The notes: generated by a model from the sequence alone, not told the origin. Positions 26,030 to 34,923 are shown, numbered from the stretch's first letter. The stretch: DNA of 64,000 bases from Arthrobacter sp. ISL-65 (GCF_018613795.1 NZ_JAGGPN010000020.1:333289-397288); one strand, 5' to 3'. A program made the numbers and translations.

Positions 26030-27577
26030 GTGAACGGGAGCCATGAGCCAGGCCGGCACCGGCGCCGGTGGGCGGCGGCCGCAGGCGTGGTGGCAGCCGG
26101 CACCGGACTCGTCGCGAGCGAACTCATCGCAGGCTTCGTCAGTCCTTCACTTTCCACAATGACCGCCCTGGGCGGCGCCGTCATTGACGCTGTTCCGCCG
26201 GGCGTCAAGGAGTGGGCCGTTTCCCTCTTCGGCACAGCGGACAAGCTGGCGCTGCTGGCCGGCATGGCGCTGGGTATCGCCGCTTTCGCTGCCGCGGCAG
26301 GCGTCCTCGAGCTGCGCCGGCGCTTCGCGGGTGCGGCTGTGTTTGCAGTCTTCGGTGTCGTGGGCCTGGCCGCGGTCCTGACGCGTGCCCAGGTGACCGC
26401 CGCCGCCGTCGTCCTTCCGCTGCTTGCGGGCGGGATCGGGATCGCGGTGCTGATGAAGCTCGTCAGGCGCTTTGCTGGCGCGCGGGGCGGGGAGACTGGC
26501 CCGGGACCGGCCCGTCGGGGCTTCTTCCAGCTGCTGGGAGGCACCGCCGCCGGCGTCCTGGTGGGCGGCGCCGTCGTCACCGTCTGGCGGGGCGGGGCCG
26601 CCGGCGTCAACGAGGTCCGCCGGACCCTGCGGCTGCCCGTGCCGAAGTCCCCGGCGCCGCCCGTTCCGGCCGGCGCTGACATCGGCCTGGCGGGAGTCAC
26701 CCCGCTGGTCACCCCGAGTTCGGACTTTTACCGCATTGACACGGCACTGTCCGTTCCGGTGCTTGATTCCCGCGAGTGGAGGCTCAAGGTCACCGGCCTG
26801 GTGGAACGGGAGGTTGAGCTCACCTTCGAGGACCTGCTGGCGAAGCCACTGATCGAGCGGCACGTGACCATCGCGTGCGTGTCCAACGAGGTGGGCGGCG
26901 ACCTGATCGGCAACGCACGGTGGCTGGGCTGGCCGGTGCGGGAACTGCTGGCGATGGCCGTCCCCAAGCCCGACGCGGACATGGTCCTGTCCCGAAGCTC
27001 CGACGGCTTTACGGCCAGCACTCCGCTGGAGGTGCTCACCGACCGCCGTGATGCGTTGCTGGCCGTGGGCATGAACGGCGAGCCGCTCCCGCTCGAACAC
27101 GGCTTCCCCATGCGGATGATCGTCCCCGGGCTGTACGGGTACGTGTCCGCGACCAAGTGGCTCACCGAATTGAAGGTCACCAGGTTTGCCGACGACGTGG
27201 CCTACTGGACGCCGCGCGGCTGGTCAGAACGCGGCCCCATCAAGATCTCATCCCGGGTCGACGTGCCCCGGAACGGAGCCTCGGTCCCGGCCGGGAACGT
27301 GGTGTTTGGCGGGGTGGCCTGGGCGCAGCACACAGGAATCGGCAAGGTCGAGCTGCGCGTGGACCGGGGGAGCTGGCAGCCGGCCCGGCTTGCTCCGGGC
27401 ATCTCGGTGGACACCTGGTACCAGTGGCAGCTCGGCATTGACCTGCAGCCCGGGCAGCACGAGGTCCAGGTCCGGGCCACGGACCGCAAGGGCACTGAAC
27501 AGACCGAGGAACAGCGCTCGGTGGCGCCGGACGGTGCCACGGGCTTCCACACCATTAGAGTGGACGTGAAAACGTAG
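26030..27577 (+). CDS. Membrane-anchored sulfite-oxidase-family molybdoenzyme
   Basis: 515 residues, GTG start 6 bases after TATGCT (26018-26023), so probably leaderless. Three or four N-terminal hydrophobic segments (~15-35, 72-92, 100-120, 122-142) precede the catalytic domain. This domain (~225-395) has the sulfite-oxidase pattern VTIACVSNEVGGDLIGNARW, with Cys283 as the expected molybdenum ligand, and HGFPMRMIVPGLYGY. A C-terminal Mo-co dimerisation domain follows (~405-515). An RR near the N-terminus is not a clear Tat motif. It heads the cofactor genes moeA-moaC-mogA-moaE. Substrate unknown. Confidence 0.88.
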   Translation: MNGSHEPGRHRRRWAAAAGVVAAGTGLVASELIAGFVSPSLSTMTALGGAVIDAVPPGVKEWAVSLFGTADKLALLAGMALGIAAFAAAAGVLELRRRFAGAAVFAVFGVVGLAAVLTRAQVTAAAVVLPLLAGGIGIAVLMKLVRRFAGARGGETGPGPARRGFFQLLGGTAAGVLVGGAVVTVWRGGAAGVNEVRRTLRLPVPKSPAPPVPAGADIGLAGVTPLVTPSSDFYRIDTALSVPVLDSREWRLKVTGLVEREVELTFEDLLAKPLIERHVTIACVSNEVGGDLIGNARWLGWPVRELLAMAVPKPDADMVLSRSSDGFTASTPLEVLTDRRDALLAVGMNGEPLPLEHGFPMRMIVPGLYGYVSATKWLTELKVTRFADDVAYWTPRGWSERGPIKISSRVDVPRNGASVPAGNVVFGGVAWAQHTGIGKVELRVDRGSWQPARLAPGISVDTWYQWQLGIDLQPGQHEVQVRATDRKGTEQTEEQRSVAPDGATGFHTIRVDVKT

Positions 27578-27595
27578 CCCACCTAAGGCCGGATT

Positions 27596-28948
27596 ATGCA
27601 CAGCCCTTCGCAGCCGCACGGCAATGCCGCCGTACGATCCGGCGCAACTGACGCCGGCGCTGCCGCCGCCACGGACGCCAGCGTCCGCGAGCGCAGCGCG
27701 CATGAACAGAACACCCACGATCACGGCGCCCACGATCACGGGACCCACAGGAGCGTCGCGGATCACCGCCGGGCGGTCAGGGAGCTCCTCGAACCGCTGC
27801 TGTCCCCGGAGCGGACCGAAAGGCTTCCGCTGGTCCAGGCCTTGGGCCGCGGTCTGGCGGAGGACGTCACTGCTCCGCTCAGCCTGCCCCCGTTTCCGAA
27901 CTCCCAGATGGATGGCTTTGCCATCCGCTCCGCGGACGTGCCCGACGGCGGCGCGCGCCTGCGCGTCGCGGCTCCGGTTCCGGCGGGCGCACATCCCGCA
28001 CCCCTGCAGCCGGACACCGCTGCCCCGATCATGACCGGTGCCATGGTCCCGGCCGGGGCAGACGCCGTCGTACCCATTGAACTGGCCGTCCCCTCCGTCT
28101 TTCCCACCGCAGGCGAAGAGGCTGAGGTGAGACTGCCGGCCACGGCTGCCGGGACGTTCATCCGAGCCGCCGGAAGCGACATCGAGGCCGGCCAGCAGGC
28201 CCTGGCCGCCGGAACCTGCCTGGGTCCCGCGCAGCTGGGTCTGCTCGCGGCGCTGGGGTTGCCGGAGGTCCTGGTCAACAAGCAGCTGTCCGTCCTGCTG
28301 GTCACCACCGGGGATGAGGTGGTGGAACCCGGGGAACCGCTGGGCGACGGCAAGATCTACGACGCCAACGGCACCATACTGGAGTCTGCGCTGCGGCAGG
28401 CGGGACTTGCCGTGACCAGGGCGGGCATTTCGGCCGACAGCCCGGACGCCCTGCGGACGCTGCTGCGCACCCACACGTCCGCGGTGGACCTGATTGTCAC
28501 CACCGGGGGAGTCAGCAAGGGGGCGTACGAGGTGGTGCGGCAGGCCATGGACGGCCAGGACGTCGCGTTCCAGCACGTCGCCATGCAGCCCGGCGGCCCG
28601 CAAGGATTGGGAACGTTCGACGGCGTCCCCCTCCTTGCTTTTCCGGGGAACCCCGTCAGCTGCCTCGTCTCCTTTGAGATGTTTCTCCGTCCGGTGCTGG
28701 GCGAACTGTTTGGCGCCCCAGCGCCCAGGCCCGCAGTCCGGGCACGGCTGGCTCAACCGCTGTCTTCCCCGGCCGGCAAGCACCAGGTCCGGCGCGGGTC
28801 CCTGCAGGCTGACGGTGCAGTCCGGTTGCAGGGCGGCGAAAGCTCGCATTTGGTGCAGGCGCTGGCCCACTCCAACGCCTTGGTACACGTGCCAGTTGGC
28901 ACTGCCGCTCTCGACGAGGGCGCCGAAGTGGAAGTATGGATGTTGTGA
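27596..28948 (+). CDS. moeA: Molybdopterin molybdenumtransferase MoeA
   Basis: 450 residues. MoeA inserts molybdate into adenylylated molybdopterin. The protein has an N-terminal His/Ala-rich extension (~55 residues, with repeated DHG/HDHGTH), then the MoeA core: [30 protein letters not shown], the MPT-binding [13 protein letters not shown] and [18 protein letters not shown]. The His-rich extension could bind metal, but this is speculative. It starts 18 bases after the sulfite-oxidase-like gene. Confidence 0.93.
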   Translation: MHSPSQPHGNAAVRSGATDAGAAAATDASVRERSAHEQNTHDHGAHDHGTHRSVADHRRAVRELLEPLLSPERTERLPLVQALGRGLAEDVTAPLSLPPFPNSQMDGFAIRSADVPDGGARLRVAAPVPAGAHPAPLQPDTAAPIMTGAMVPAGADAVVPIELAVPSVFPTAGEEAEVRLPATAAGTFIRAAGSDIEAGQQALAAGTCLGPAQLGLLAALGLPEVLVNKQLSVLLVTTGDEVVEPGEPLGDGKIYDANGTILESALRQAGLAVTRAGISADSPDALRTLLRTHTSAVDLIVTTGGVSKGAYEVVRQAMDGQDVAFQHVAMQPGGPQGLGTFDGVPLLAFPGNPVSCLVSFEMFLRPVLGELFGAPAPRPAVRARLAQPLSSPAGKHQVRRGSLQADGAVRLQGGESSHLVQALAHSNALVHVPVGTAALDEGAEVEVWML

Positions 28949-29430
28949 CTGCAGAAAATGACCACGGCGCCCTGACTCATCTGCGCCGTGACGGCACGGC
29001 CCAGATGGTGGACGTCTCAGAAAAACCGGAAACCACGCGCGAGGCCACGGCCACGGCGACGGTCCGCAGCACCGCCGAGGTCCTCGCGCTGCTTGGCACC
29101 GGCGGCCTGCCCAAAGGCGACGCGCTGGCCGTGGCCCGGGTTGCCGGGATCATGGCGGCCAAGAAAACCCCTGAACTGATCCCGCTGTGCCACCCGCTCC
29201 CGATTTCAAAGGTGACGGTCGACTTTGAACTCGGACCGGAGACCGTGGACATCCTGGCCACGGTCAAGACCAGAGGTGTGACCGGCGTCGAAATGGAGGC
29301 CCTGACGGCGGCCTCCGTGGCGGCGCTGAGCGTCTACGACATGATCAAGGCGGTGGACAAGCACGCTGTCCTCACAGACATCAAGGTCCTGGCCAAGAGC
29401 GGCGGCAAGAGCGGGGACTGGGCCCTGTGA
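28945..29430 (+). CDS. moaC: Cyclic pyranopterin monophosphate synthase MoaC
   Basis: 161 residues from the GTG at 28945, which overlaps the moeA stop (GTGA) and has GGAAG 10 bases upstream; an in-frame ATG at 28936 is the alternative. MoaC completes cPMP from the MoaA product. Typical motifs are [48 protein letters not shown] and a C-terminal KSGGKSGDW with the active-site Lys region. Confidence 0.94.
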   Translation: MTAENDHGALTHLRRDGTAQMVDVSEKPETTREATATATVRSTAEVLALLGTGGLPKGDALAVARVAGIMAAKKTPELIPLCHPLPISKVTVDFELGPETVDILATVKTRGVTGVEMEALTAASVAALSVYDMIKAVDKHAVLTDIKVLAKSGGKSGDWAL

Positions 29431-29954
29431 GCACCCCCGATTCCACAACCAGGGCACCTCACGTCCACGGCGAGGTGCAGGGCCGCAAGGCCGGCGTCGT
29501 GATTGCCTCAACGCGCGCAGCGTCCGGCGTCTACCAGGATGAGACCGGGCCGGTCATCACCGACTGGCTCACCGAACACGGCTTCGTGCCGTATCCGGTC
29601 ATGGTGGTGCCCGACGGTGAAGCGGTGGGTGCGGCGATCCGCGCGCTCCTGACCCAGGGCCCCGCCGTCGTCATCACCAGCGGCGGCACCGGCCTGAGCC
29701 CGGACGACCGCACGCCGGAAATGACGCTGCCGCTGCTGGACCGCGAAATCCCCGGCATCATGGAGGGCATCCGCCAGGCCGGAACGGCCAAGACGCCGCA
29801 CGCCATGCTCAGCCGCGGACATGCCGGTGCGGCCGGCCGGACTTTCATCATCAACCTGCCCGGATCACCTAAAGGGGTTATGGACGGTCTCTCCGTCCTG
29901 GACCCGGTGATCGGGCACCTGTGCGACCAATTGGAGGGCGGACATGGCCACTGA
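29427..29954 (+). CDS. mogA: Molybdopterin adenylyltransferase (MogA/MoaB family)
   Basis: 175 residues, GTG start overlapping the moaC stop by 4 bases. It activates molybdopterin with ATP before metal insertion by MoeA. Motifs: [15 protein letters not shown] (MPT-binding loop) and [14 protein letters not shown]. An N-terminal extension of ~20 residues precedes the core. Its last codons overlap the moaE start by 11 bases. Confidence 0.92.
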   Translation: MSTPDSTTRAPHVHGEVQGRKAGVVIASTRAASGVYQDETGPVITDWLTEHGFVPYPVMVVPDGEAVGAAIRALLTQGPAVVITSGGTGLSPDDRTPEMTLPLLDREIPGIMEGIRQAGTAKTPHAMLSRGHAGAAGRTFIINLPGSPKGVMDGLSVLDPVIGHLCDQLEGGHGH

Positions 29955-30447
29955 GGCTTCGTTCGAAGTAGTAACCGCGGTGCTCAGCGCCGGACCCATC
30001 TCCGTGGACCAGGCCATCGCCGCCGTGGAATCGGAGACGGCCGGAGCTGTGGTCAGCTTCAGCGGCGTGGTCCGAAACCACGACGGAGGGAAGCCGGTTG
30101 ACCGGCTCAGCTACAGCGCCCATCCGACGGCCCGGAGGGTGTTGGACGAGGTCGTGGCGCAGCTGGTGGCCGAACAGGCCGCAGCGGCTGGAACGGAGGG
30201 TGCCGGCCCGGCTGGAACGGCCGGTGGCGCTGGTGCGGCTCCCCCCGTCCGGATCTGGGTCGCGCACCGGGTGGGGCCGCTGGAAATTGGCGACCCCGCC
30301 CTTGTCTGTGCCGTGGCGGCCGCCCACCGCGGGCAGGCCTTCGCCGTGTGCTCCGAGCTGGTGGACCGGGTGAAGGCGCAGGTGCCGATCTGGAAGGAAC
30401 AGTTCTTCAGCGACGGCACCGTCGAATGGGTCGGGGCAGGGGAATAA
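29944..30447 (+). CDS. moaE: Molybdopterin synthase catalytic subunit MoaE
   Basis: 167 residues. MoaE, with the MoaD thiocarboxylate, converts cPMP to molybdopterin. Family motifs: GAVVSFSGVVRNHDGGKPV, YSAHPTA and VPIWKEQFFSDGTVEWV, whose Lys belongs to the active site. Between residues ~79 and 101 is an Ala/Gly-rich insertion (AAAAGTEGAGPAGTAGGAG) absent from most homologues; it probably forms a surface loop. Last gene of the rightward cofactor operon. Confidence 0.93.
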   Translation: MATEASFEVVTAVLSAGPISVDQAIAAVESETAGAVVSFSGVVRNHDGGKPVDRLSYSAHPTARRVLDEVVAQLVAEQAAAAGTEGAGPAGTAGGAGAAPPVRIWVAHRVGPLEIGDPALVCAVAAAHRGQAFAVCSELVDRVKAQVPIWKEQFFSDGTVEWVGAGE

Positions 30448-30542
30448 GGGCCAGCAGCGCCGGGGAAAACGCCGTCCGCGCGTGAGGTAACGCATGTGCT
30501 CCGGTTCCTTCCGGCCGCGGCCCGAACGGTAGTGTTGCAACC

Positions 30543-31301
30543 ATGACCCAACAACTTCCTGTCGCCGTTTTGGGCGCAAACGGGCGCATGGGCGCCGAGG
30601 CCGTGAAAGCTGTGGAGGCCGCTCCGGACATGGTGCTCGTCGCCGCGCTGGGACGCGGTGACTCCCTCGATTCCTTGCTCGACGCCGGTGCCCGGTACGT
30701 CGTGGACCTCACCGTTCCGGAAAGCACCGAGGAGAACGTTCGCTTCGCCGTCGAAAACGGCATGCACGCCGTGGTGGGCACCACCGGGTGGGACCTGGGC
30801 AGGCTGGAGTCGCTGGAGACCCTGCTGGCCGGCCACCCGGAAGTCGGCGTACTGATTGCGCCCAACTTCGCCCTCGGCTCTGTGCTCACGTCGGCATTTG
30901 CTGCCAAGGCGTCCAAGTACTTCGAATCCGTGGAGATCATCGAACTCCACCACCCGGACAAGGTGGATGCGCCCTCGGGTACTGCGGTGCGCACCGCCCA
31001 GCTGGTGGCAGCGGAACGCGAGGCGGCCGGCGTCGGGCCCAGCCCGGACGCAACAACAACTGAACTGGCCGGAGCCCGCGGCTGCGAGGTGGACGGCGTG
31101 CGTGTGCACAGCGTCCGGCTCCGCGGGCTCGTGGCCCACCAGGAGGTCCTCCTCGGCGGGCGGGGGGAGCAGCTGACGCTCCGTCATGATTCATTCGACC
31201 GCGCCTCGTTCATGCCCGGTGTCCTCCTGGGTGTCCGCAACGTTGCCGCCCATCCGGGCCTCACCGTAGGCCTCGACGGCTACCTGGACCTGGGGCTGTA
31301 A
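30543..31301 (+). CDS. dapB: 4-hydroxy-tetrahydrodipicolinate reductase
   Basis: 252 residues, ATG start 7 bases after a -10-like TAGTGT (30530-30535), with no ribosome-binding site. DapB reduces the DapA product on the lysine/diaminopimelate path, which supplies cell-wall peptide. The NAD(P)-binding VLGANGRMGAEAV is at the N-terminus. The catalytic region reads IELHHPDKVDAPSGTA. The C-terminus MPGVLLGVRN.. is typical. dapA lies 3.6 kb further on the same strand. Confidence 0.95.
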   Translation: MTQQLPVAVLGANGRMGAEAVKAVEAAPDMVLVAALGRGDSLDSLLDAGARYVVDLTVPESTEENVRFAVENGMHAVVGTTGWDLGRLESLETLLAGHPEVGVLIAPNFALGSVLTSAFAAKASKYFESVEIIELHHPDKVDAPSGTAVRTAQLVAAEREAAGVGPSPDATTTELAGARGCEVDGVRVHSVRLRGLVAHQEVLLGGRGEQLTLRHDSFDRASFMPGVLLGVRNVAAHPGLTVGLDGYLDLGL

Positions 31302-31305
31302 CGCA

Positions 31306-31794
31306 GTGAAACCGCTACTTAGCTGGCTGAAGACCAACCGCACCAAGATCTGGGTGGGCGCGGTGACGCTCCTGCTGGTCTTCTATCTGGTGGTGTCCCT
31401 CCAGCGCTCGGTCCTGCTGCTGACCGATCCCGAGCCCGTGGCCAAGGCCATCGGCGCGGCGTACCTCGTGCTGCCGGTGATCGGCGCCTGGGCCCTGATC
31501 CGGGAACTCCTCTTCGGCGCCCGGACGGAACAGATGGCGCGGGTGCTTGAGGCCGAAGGCGGCCTGCCGGAGGACAACCTGCCCCGCACGCCGGCCGGCC
31601 GGATTATCCGGGCTGCGGCGGACCAGGAGTTCGAGAAATACCGCGCGGAAACCGAAGCGGCCCCGGACGACTGGCGCTCCTGGTTCAGGCTCAGCTGCGC
31701 CTATGACGCGTCGGGCGACCGGAAACGGGCACGGTCTTCCATGCGGGATGCCGTGCGGCTGTTCCGCGCCTCCAGCGACGCTGTGGCGCGCTAG
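31306..31794 (+). CDS. Two-helix membrane protein with TPR-like tail
   Basis: 162 residues, GTG start 4 bases after dapB. Hydrophobic segments near 14-32 and 48-64, then a soluble C-terminal region whose last part (SWFRLSCAYDASGDRKRARSS, shortened) resembles one TPR-like helix pair. No named family recognised. Probably cotranscribed with dapB. Its end faces an acyltransferase-like gene on the other strand, with a tandem hairpin repeat between. Confidence 0.7.
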   Translation: MKPLLSWLKTNRTKIWVGAVTLLLVFYLVVSLQRSVLLLTDPEPVAKAIGAAYLVLPVIGAWALIRELLFGARTEQMARVLEAEGGLPEDNLPRTPAGRIIRAAADQEFEKYRAETEAAPDDWRSWFRLSCAYDASGDRKRARSSMRDAVRLFRASSDAVAR

Positions 31795-31795
31795 C

Positions 31796-31835
31796 CGGGC
31801 AGCCGGTCTACCGGACGGGCAGCCGGTCTACCGGA
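31796..31835. repeat. Perfect tandem 20-bp repeat, each unit a small palindrome
   Basis: CGGGCAGCCGGTCTACCGGA occurs twice in a row (31796-31815, 31816-31835). Each unit contains CCGGT..ACCGG. It lies between two convergent genes and includes the stop of the leftward one, as a duplicated 3'-end hairpin would. Confidence 0.85.
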
Positions 31836-33063
31836 TCCTTGCCGGCTGGTGGCGGCCCACCTGGTTGGCGGCGTGTCCGAGCCATTCCAGCGGACCGCGC
31901 CATTTCAGGATCGCGAAGACCATGCCGATCACCACGGCCAGCGCCGCGTGGGCGAAGTACATCCCGTCCTCGGTCCACCCCACAGGCAATGGCTTGAGAT
32001 GGAACGACGCCACCACGCACACATGGGCCGTGTACAGCGTCAGCGTCATGGCGCCGGGTCCGCGGAGGGGAAGCAGCAGGTCCAGCGCCAGCCACTGTCC
32101 CAGCCTGCCCACCAGAAGGCAAAGGCCGACGACGGCGGCCGCCACGCCGCTGGTATGCAGCAGGTCCAGCGTGGTTCCGGAATGTGGCGCGCTGGTGGCC
32201 AGCCACCACCACGATCCCTCCTGGCGGACGCCGGCCAGATTGACCTGCAGGAGGCTGTCCAGCGGATAGTTGGGGTCCGTGAGGATGTCCTGCAGGGCGG
32301 CGCGGCCGCCCCATCGCTCCATCGCCGCCGTGCCCAGGACCTTGGAGAATGCCGCCACCGCAGTGCCGCCGAGCAGCATCAACACGGGAACTATCGCCGT
32401 GGTCAGCGCGAGCCTGCCAATGATGAGACCCACCAACAGATATGAAATCCACTGGAACACCGGGTAGTACCCCGTCAGGAACAGGTCTCCAAGCAGCTGG
32501 CCCGGGGCGGTGAGGTCCTCCCACCCCGGGTTGTGGTTGAGCTGCAGCGGCGGATCTGCGGCCATCAGCCACGGCCGCAGCAGGAAGGCAACCAACGGGG
32601 ACAGCAGGATCCAGCCCGCTGCCCAGGCGCACAGGGCCTTCAGCCGCAGCCCGATGAACGGCAGAACGCACAGGAACAGCACGGCGTAATGGACCAGGAT
32701 TACCGCCACGTTGACGTCAAGTCCGCCGAGCGCGAGCCCGACGACGGCAATCACCAGGGCGCGCATCGCGATGCCGCGCCGCGCCGCGGTCAGTGCCGGT
32801 CCATCAAGAGGCTGTTGCTTGCCGGTGGACAGGGCGAGGCCGATTCCAGCGAGCACGGCAAACAGTGCGGCGGCACGGCCGGAGAATGTCAGGCCCACCC
32901 AGGTCGGGGTCAGGGCGGCATTTGCCTCGAAGGTCGGGAGCAGGTGGGTGGCCATCATGCCCAGGAGGGCCAGGCCGCGGGCAGCATCGATACCGGCCAA
33001 TCGGACGCCTGTTGCGGGCCCCTTCGCTGTTTTGGAAGATGCAGCCGTGCTCCGCGAGGTCAT
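31828..33063 (-). CDS. Multi-pass membrane acyltransferase-like protein (HGSNAT/DUF1624-DUF418 type)
   Basis: 411 residues with about ten hydrophobic segments. The N-terminal signature RLAGIDAARGLALLGMMATH is that of the heparan-alpha-glucosaminide N-acetyltransferase-like (DUF1624) and DUF418 families. FSGRAAALFAVLAGIGLAL and MTLTLYTAHVCVV are further family-like segments. The reaction is unknown; relatives move acyl groups across the membrane. Leading residues are Ser/Thr/Ala-rich. Its stop lies in the tandem 20-bp repeat. Confidence 0.8.
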   Translation of the reverse strand: MTSRSTAASSKTAKGPATGVRLAGIDAARGLALLGMMATHLLPTFEANAALTPTWVGLTFSGRAAALFAVLAGIGLALSTGKQQPLDGPALTAARRGIAMRALVIAVVGLALGGLDVNVAVILVHYAVLFLCVLPFIGLRLKALCAWAAGWILLSPLVAFLLRPWLMAADPPLQLNHNPGWEDLTAPGQLLGDLFLTGYYPVFQWISYLLVGLIIGRLALTTAIVPVLMLLGGTAVAAFSKVLGTAAMERWGGRAALQDILTDPNYPLDSLLQVNLAGVRQEGSWWWLATSAPHSGTTLDLLHTSGVAAAVVGLCLLVGRLGQWLALDLLLPLRGPGAMTLTLYTAHVCVVASFHLKPLPVGWTEDGMYFAHAALAVVIGMVFAILKWRGPLEWLGHAANQVGRHQPARIR

Positions 33064-33101
33064 GATGTGATCGTCTCACATCCGCATTGCAGCACTGATT
33101 T

Positions 33102-33421
33102 TCATGAACCGGGGTCGCCTGAGTAATCAAGCGCAACCACGCCGTTGCCGACCGATCGCGTCCCTTCGAGCCTGAGGCTCATCCGGACATCGGGCTCTTC
33201 GAGCAGTGGCCGGCCCTGTCCCAGATCCTGGTCGGCGGCGGGCCAGGAACCGGCCATCAGCTCATGGGTGATGCGCTCGGACATGAAAGCGCTCATGGTC
33301 CGGAACCGCTCGTTGAGGTTGCGGAGGAGTTCGCCGTCCACAGACGCCAGCTGATGTCCCGGTTGAGGACCTCGAAGAATCCATCCAGGGACACTGACAT
33401 CATCAGGATGATCCTGCGCAT
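33102..33421 (-). pseudogene. Decayed dihydrofolate-reductase-like (RibD C-terminal) gene
   Basis: The ATG at 33421 begins MRRIILMMSVSLDGFFEVLN, the usual start of this family. Near 33350 the match moves to another frame: VDGELLRNLNERFRTMSAF and ITHELMAGSWPAADQD, the next family segment. After GQGRPLLEEPD the middle of the domain is missing, and the end LRLEGTRSVGNGVVALDY matches the family C-terminus. So there is one frameshift (a missing base in CGTCTGTGGAC) plus an internal deletion. Intact homologues have about 180-200 residues; about 105 codons remain. Confidence 0.75.
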
Positions 33422-33535
33422 TCGAGCACCTCCAGCAGGCGGCGAAAGGCGGCAGGTCGCCGTCGTTCCCCCAGCGAAGCAGTGTGGCTAAAGCACTAGG
33501 GCCGGTCTGTGGTAATGCTTCTCCGGCTCTTGTAT

Positions 33536-33551
33536 TCGAATATATGTTCGA
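33536..33551 (+). promoter_or_regulatory. LexA-type SOS box before the DUF222-like gene
   Basis: TCGAATATATGTTCGA differs from the actinobacterial/Bacillus consensus TCGAAC-N4-GTTCGA at one half-site base. It lies immediately upstream of a -10 TATGAT (33553-33558), where bound LexA would block the polymerase. Confidence 0.75.
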
Positions 33552-33564
33552 ATATGATTTCGGC

Positions 33565-33984
33565 ATGAAGAAGTCATCAGGGCGTTTGCCGGGTCCCCAG
33601 TCGGCAGGTCACCAGCCGGGAGGGCGCGCGCTTGGCGGAGGCCAGCTCAAGAGCGATGCGCCCAAACCTCATGCGCTCAGAAGTGACGCGCCTAAGGGCG
33701 ACCCGCTGAAGGCAATGAGCCCGGGCGTCGTGGACTACCTGTTCCGGCAACTCGTGGCGGGGGAGCCGCCCGAGGACACCCAGTGGAACCGGGAAGGCAT
33801 TGCGCTCTCCGTCCAAGGGCCCGGGGCAGAGCTTGCACGCCGGCTGTCCGAAACGGATCTCGATGCGCTGACGCCCACGGAGCTGTTCCACTACGTCAGG
33901 GCCGCGCAGCGCCTTTCCCAGTGGGCCGAGTCATTGCGGGAGGCGGCTGTGGAGCGTTACTGCTCGGGTCCGGAGCCCGCCTAG
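33565..33984 (+). CDS. Short DUF222-like protein under an SOS box
   Basis: 139 residues from the ATG at 33565, which lies 6 bases after TATGAT; upstream in-frame starts (33484, 33544) are rejected because they lie before or inside the LexA box. The N-terminal ~50 residues are Gly/Lys/Pro-rich and disordered. The C-terminal half (LDALTPTELFHYVRAAQRLS, then WAESLREAAVERY) resembles the helical N-terminus of DUF222/13E12 proteins. No HNH nuclease part follows. It could be a truncated relative or a separate small regulator; 13E12-family genes with LexA boxes are known in mycobacteria. Function unknown. Confidence 0.65.
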   Translation: MKKSSGRLPGPQSAGHQPGGRALGGGQLKSDAPKPHALRSDAPKGDPLKAMSPGVVDYLFRQLVAGEPPEDTQWNREGIALSVQGPGAELARRLSETDLDALTPTELFHYVRAAQRLSQWAESLREAAVERYCSGPEPA

Positions 33985-33993
33985 GATGGGCTC

Positions 33994-34842
33994 GTGACTG
34001 CACCCCTGACTGTATCCGCCATCCAGTATGCGGCCTTGGGCGGCGGCATCTACGCCAATGTGCCGGAGCATGTGCGCCTCATTGAGGACGCCGACTCGCA
34101 CGGTGCCCGGCTGGTGCTGTTCCCCGAACTGTCCCTCACGGGGTACGACCTGCCGTTGCTTCGCGGCGGCGACCAGTCTCATGCGGGGGACCAGTGGGTG
34201 GCGCCAGGGGACCACCGTTTGGACCCCATCCGCGAGATCTGCCGCAGAACCGGGATCACCGCCGTCGTTGGCGCACCCTTCCGGGAGCCGGACGGCACGC
34301 CGCGGCTCGCATCCCTGGCCGTCCACCCGAACGGCACAGACGAGGCTGGCTTCAAGACGCACCTTCACGGCGACGAGCAGTCCTTGTTCGAGGCAGGGCC
34401 GGGGTATGAAGCAGGGCCTGGGTCCGAAGATGGGCGGTCGGAAGATGGGCGGTTCGGAGAAGGGCAGGGGGTCGAAGCAGGGCAGGAACCGCTCCTGCTG
34501 GACGTGGACGGCTGGAAAATTGCACTGGCCATCTGCTTCGATGCTGCCCATCCCGCGCACTCCGGCGCTGCTGCCGCTGCCGGAGCTGACGTGTATGCCG
34601 TCTCGGCGCTCTATACGCAGGAGGAAGGCCACCGGCTGGGGCTGCATCTCGGAGCGCGGGCCATGGACAACCGCATGTACGGCGTCCTTGCCAACCTGGG
34701 TGGCCGTACGCCGCTGGGTCCGTCCTGCGGCCTGAGCGGTTTCTGGGGACCGGACGGGCTGTCGATGCAGCAGGCTGGCGGTACCGGAACGGAAGTGGTC
34801 ACCGCCGTGCTGCAGCGGGGTTCGCTGGAGAGGTACCGGTAG
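33994..34842 (+). CDS. Carbon-nitrogen hydrolase (nitrilase superfamily)
   Basis: 282 residues, GTG start 6 bases after TAGGAT (33982-33987). The Glu-Lys-Cys triad is visible: Glu45 in FPELSLTGYD, Lys121 in FKTHLHGDE and Cys181 in AICFDAAHP. Members hydrolyse amides or nitriles; the exact substrate cannot be told. Between Lys121 and Cys181, residues ~133-165 form a Gly/Glu-rich imperfect repeat (EAGPGYEAGPG, EDGRSEDGR) encoded by a degenerate DNA repeat at 34388-34485. It probably extends a loop. Confidence 0.88.
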   Translation: MTAPLTVSAIQYAALGGGIYANVPEHVRLIEDADSHGARLVLFPELSLTGYDLPLLRGGDQSHAGDQWVAPGDHRLDPIREICRRTGITAVVGAPFREPDGTPRLASLAVHPNGTDEAGFKTHLHGDEQSLFEAGPGYEAGPGSEDGRSEDGRFGEGQGVEAGQEPLLLDVDGWKIALAICFDAAHPAHSGAAAAAGADVYAVSALYTQEEGHRLGLHLGARAMDNRMYGVLANLGGRTPLGPSCGLSGFWGPDGLSMQQAGGTGTEVVTAVLQRGSLERYR

Positions 34843-34923
34843 CCAGCCTGCTCGCCGCAATTTGACGATCATCACGCGGTGGCCATTGTCCTAACCTGCA
34901 CGTGACAGGGTAACGTTTTTCCC

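Noticed and set aside
33102-33566. Treating the 154-codon minus-strand frame as an intact protein
   Set aside because: Its N-terminal third does not match the family, while the family start lies in another frame at 33421; the frameshifted pseudogene explains the data better.
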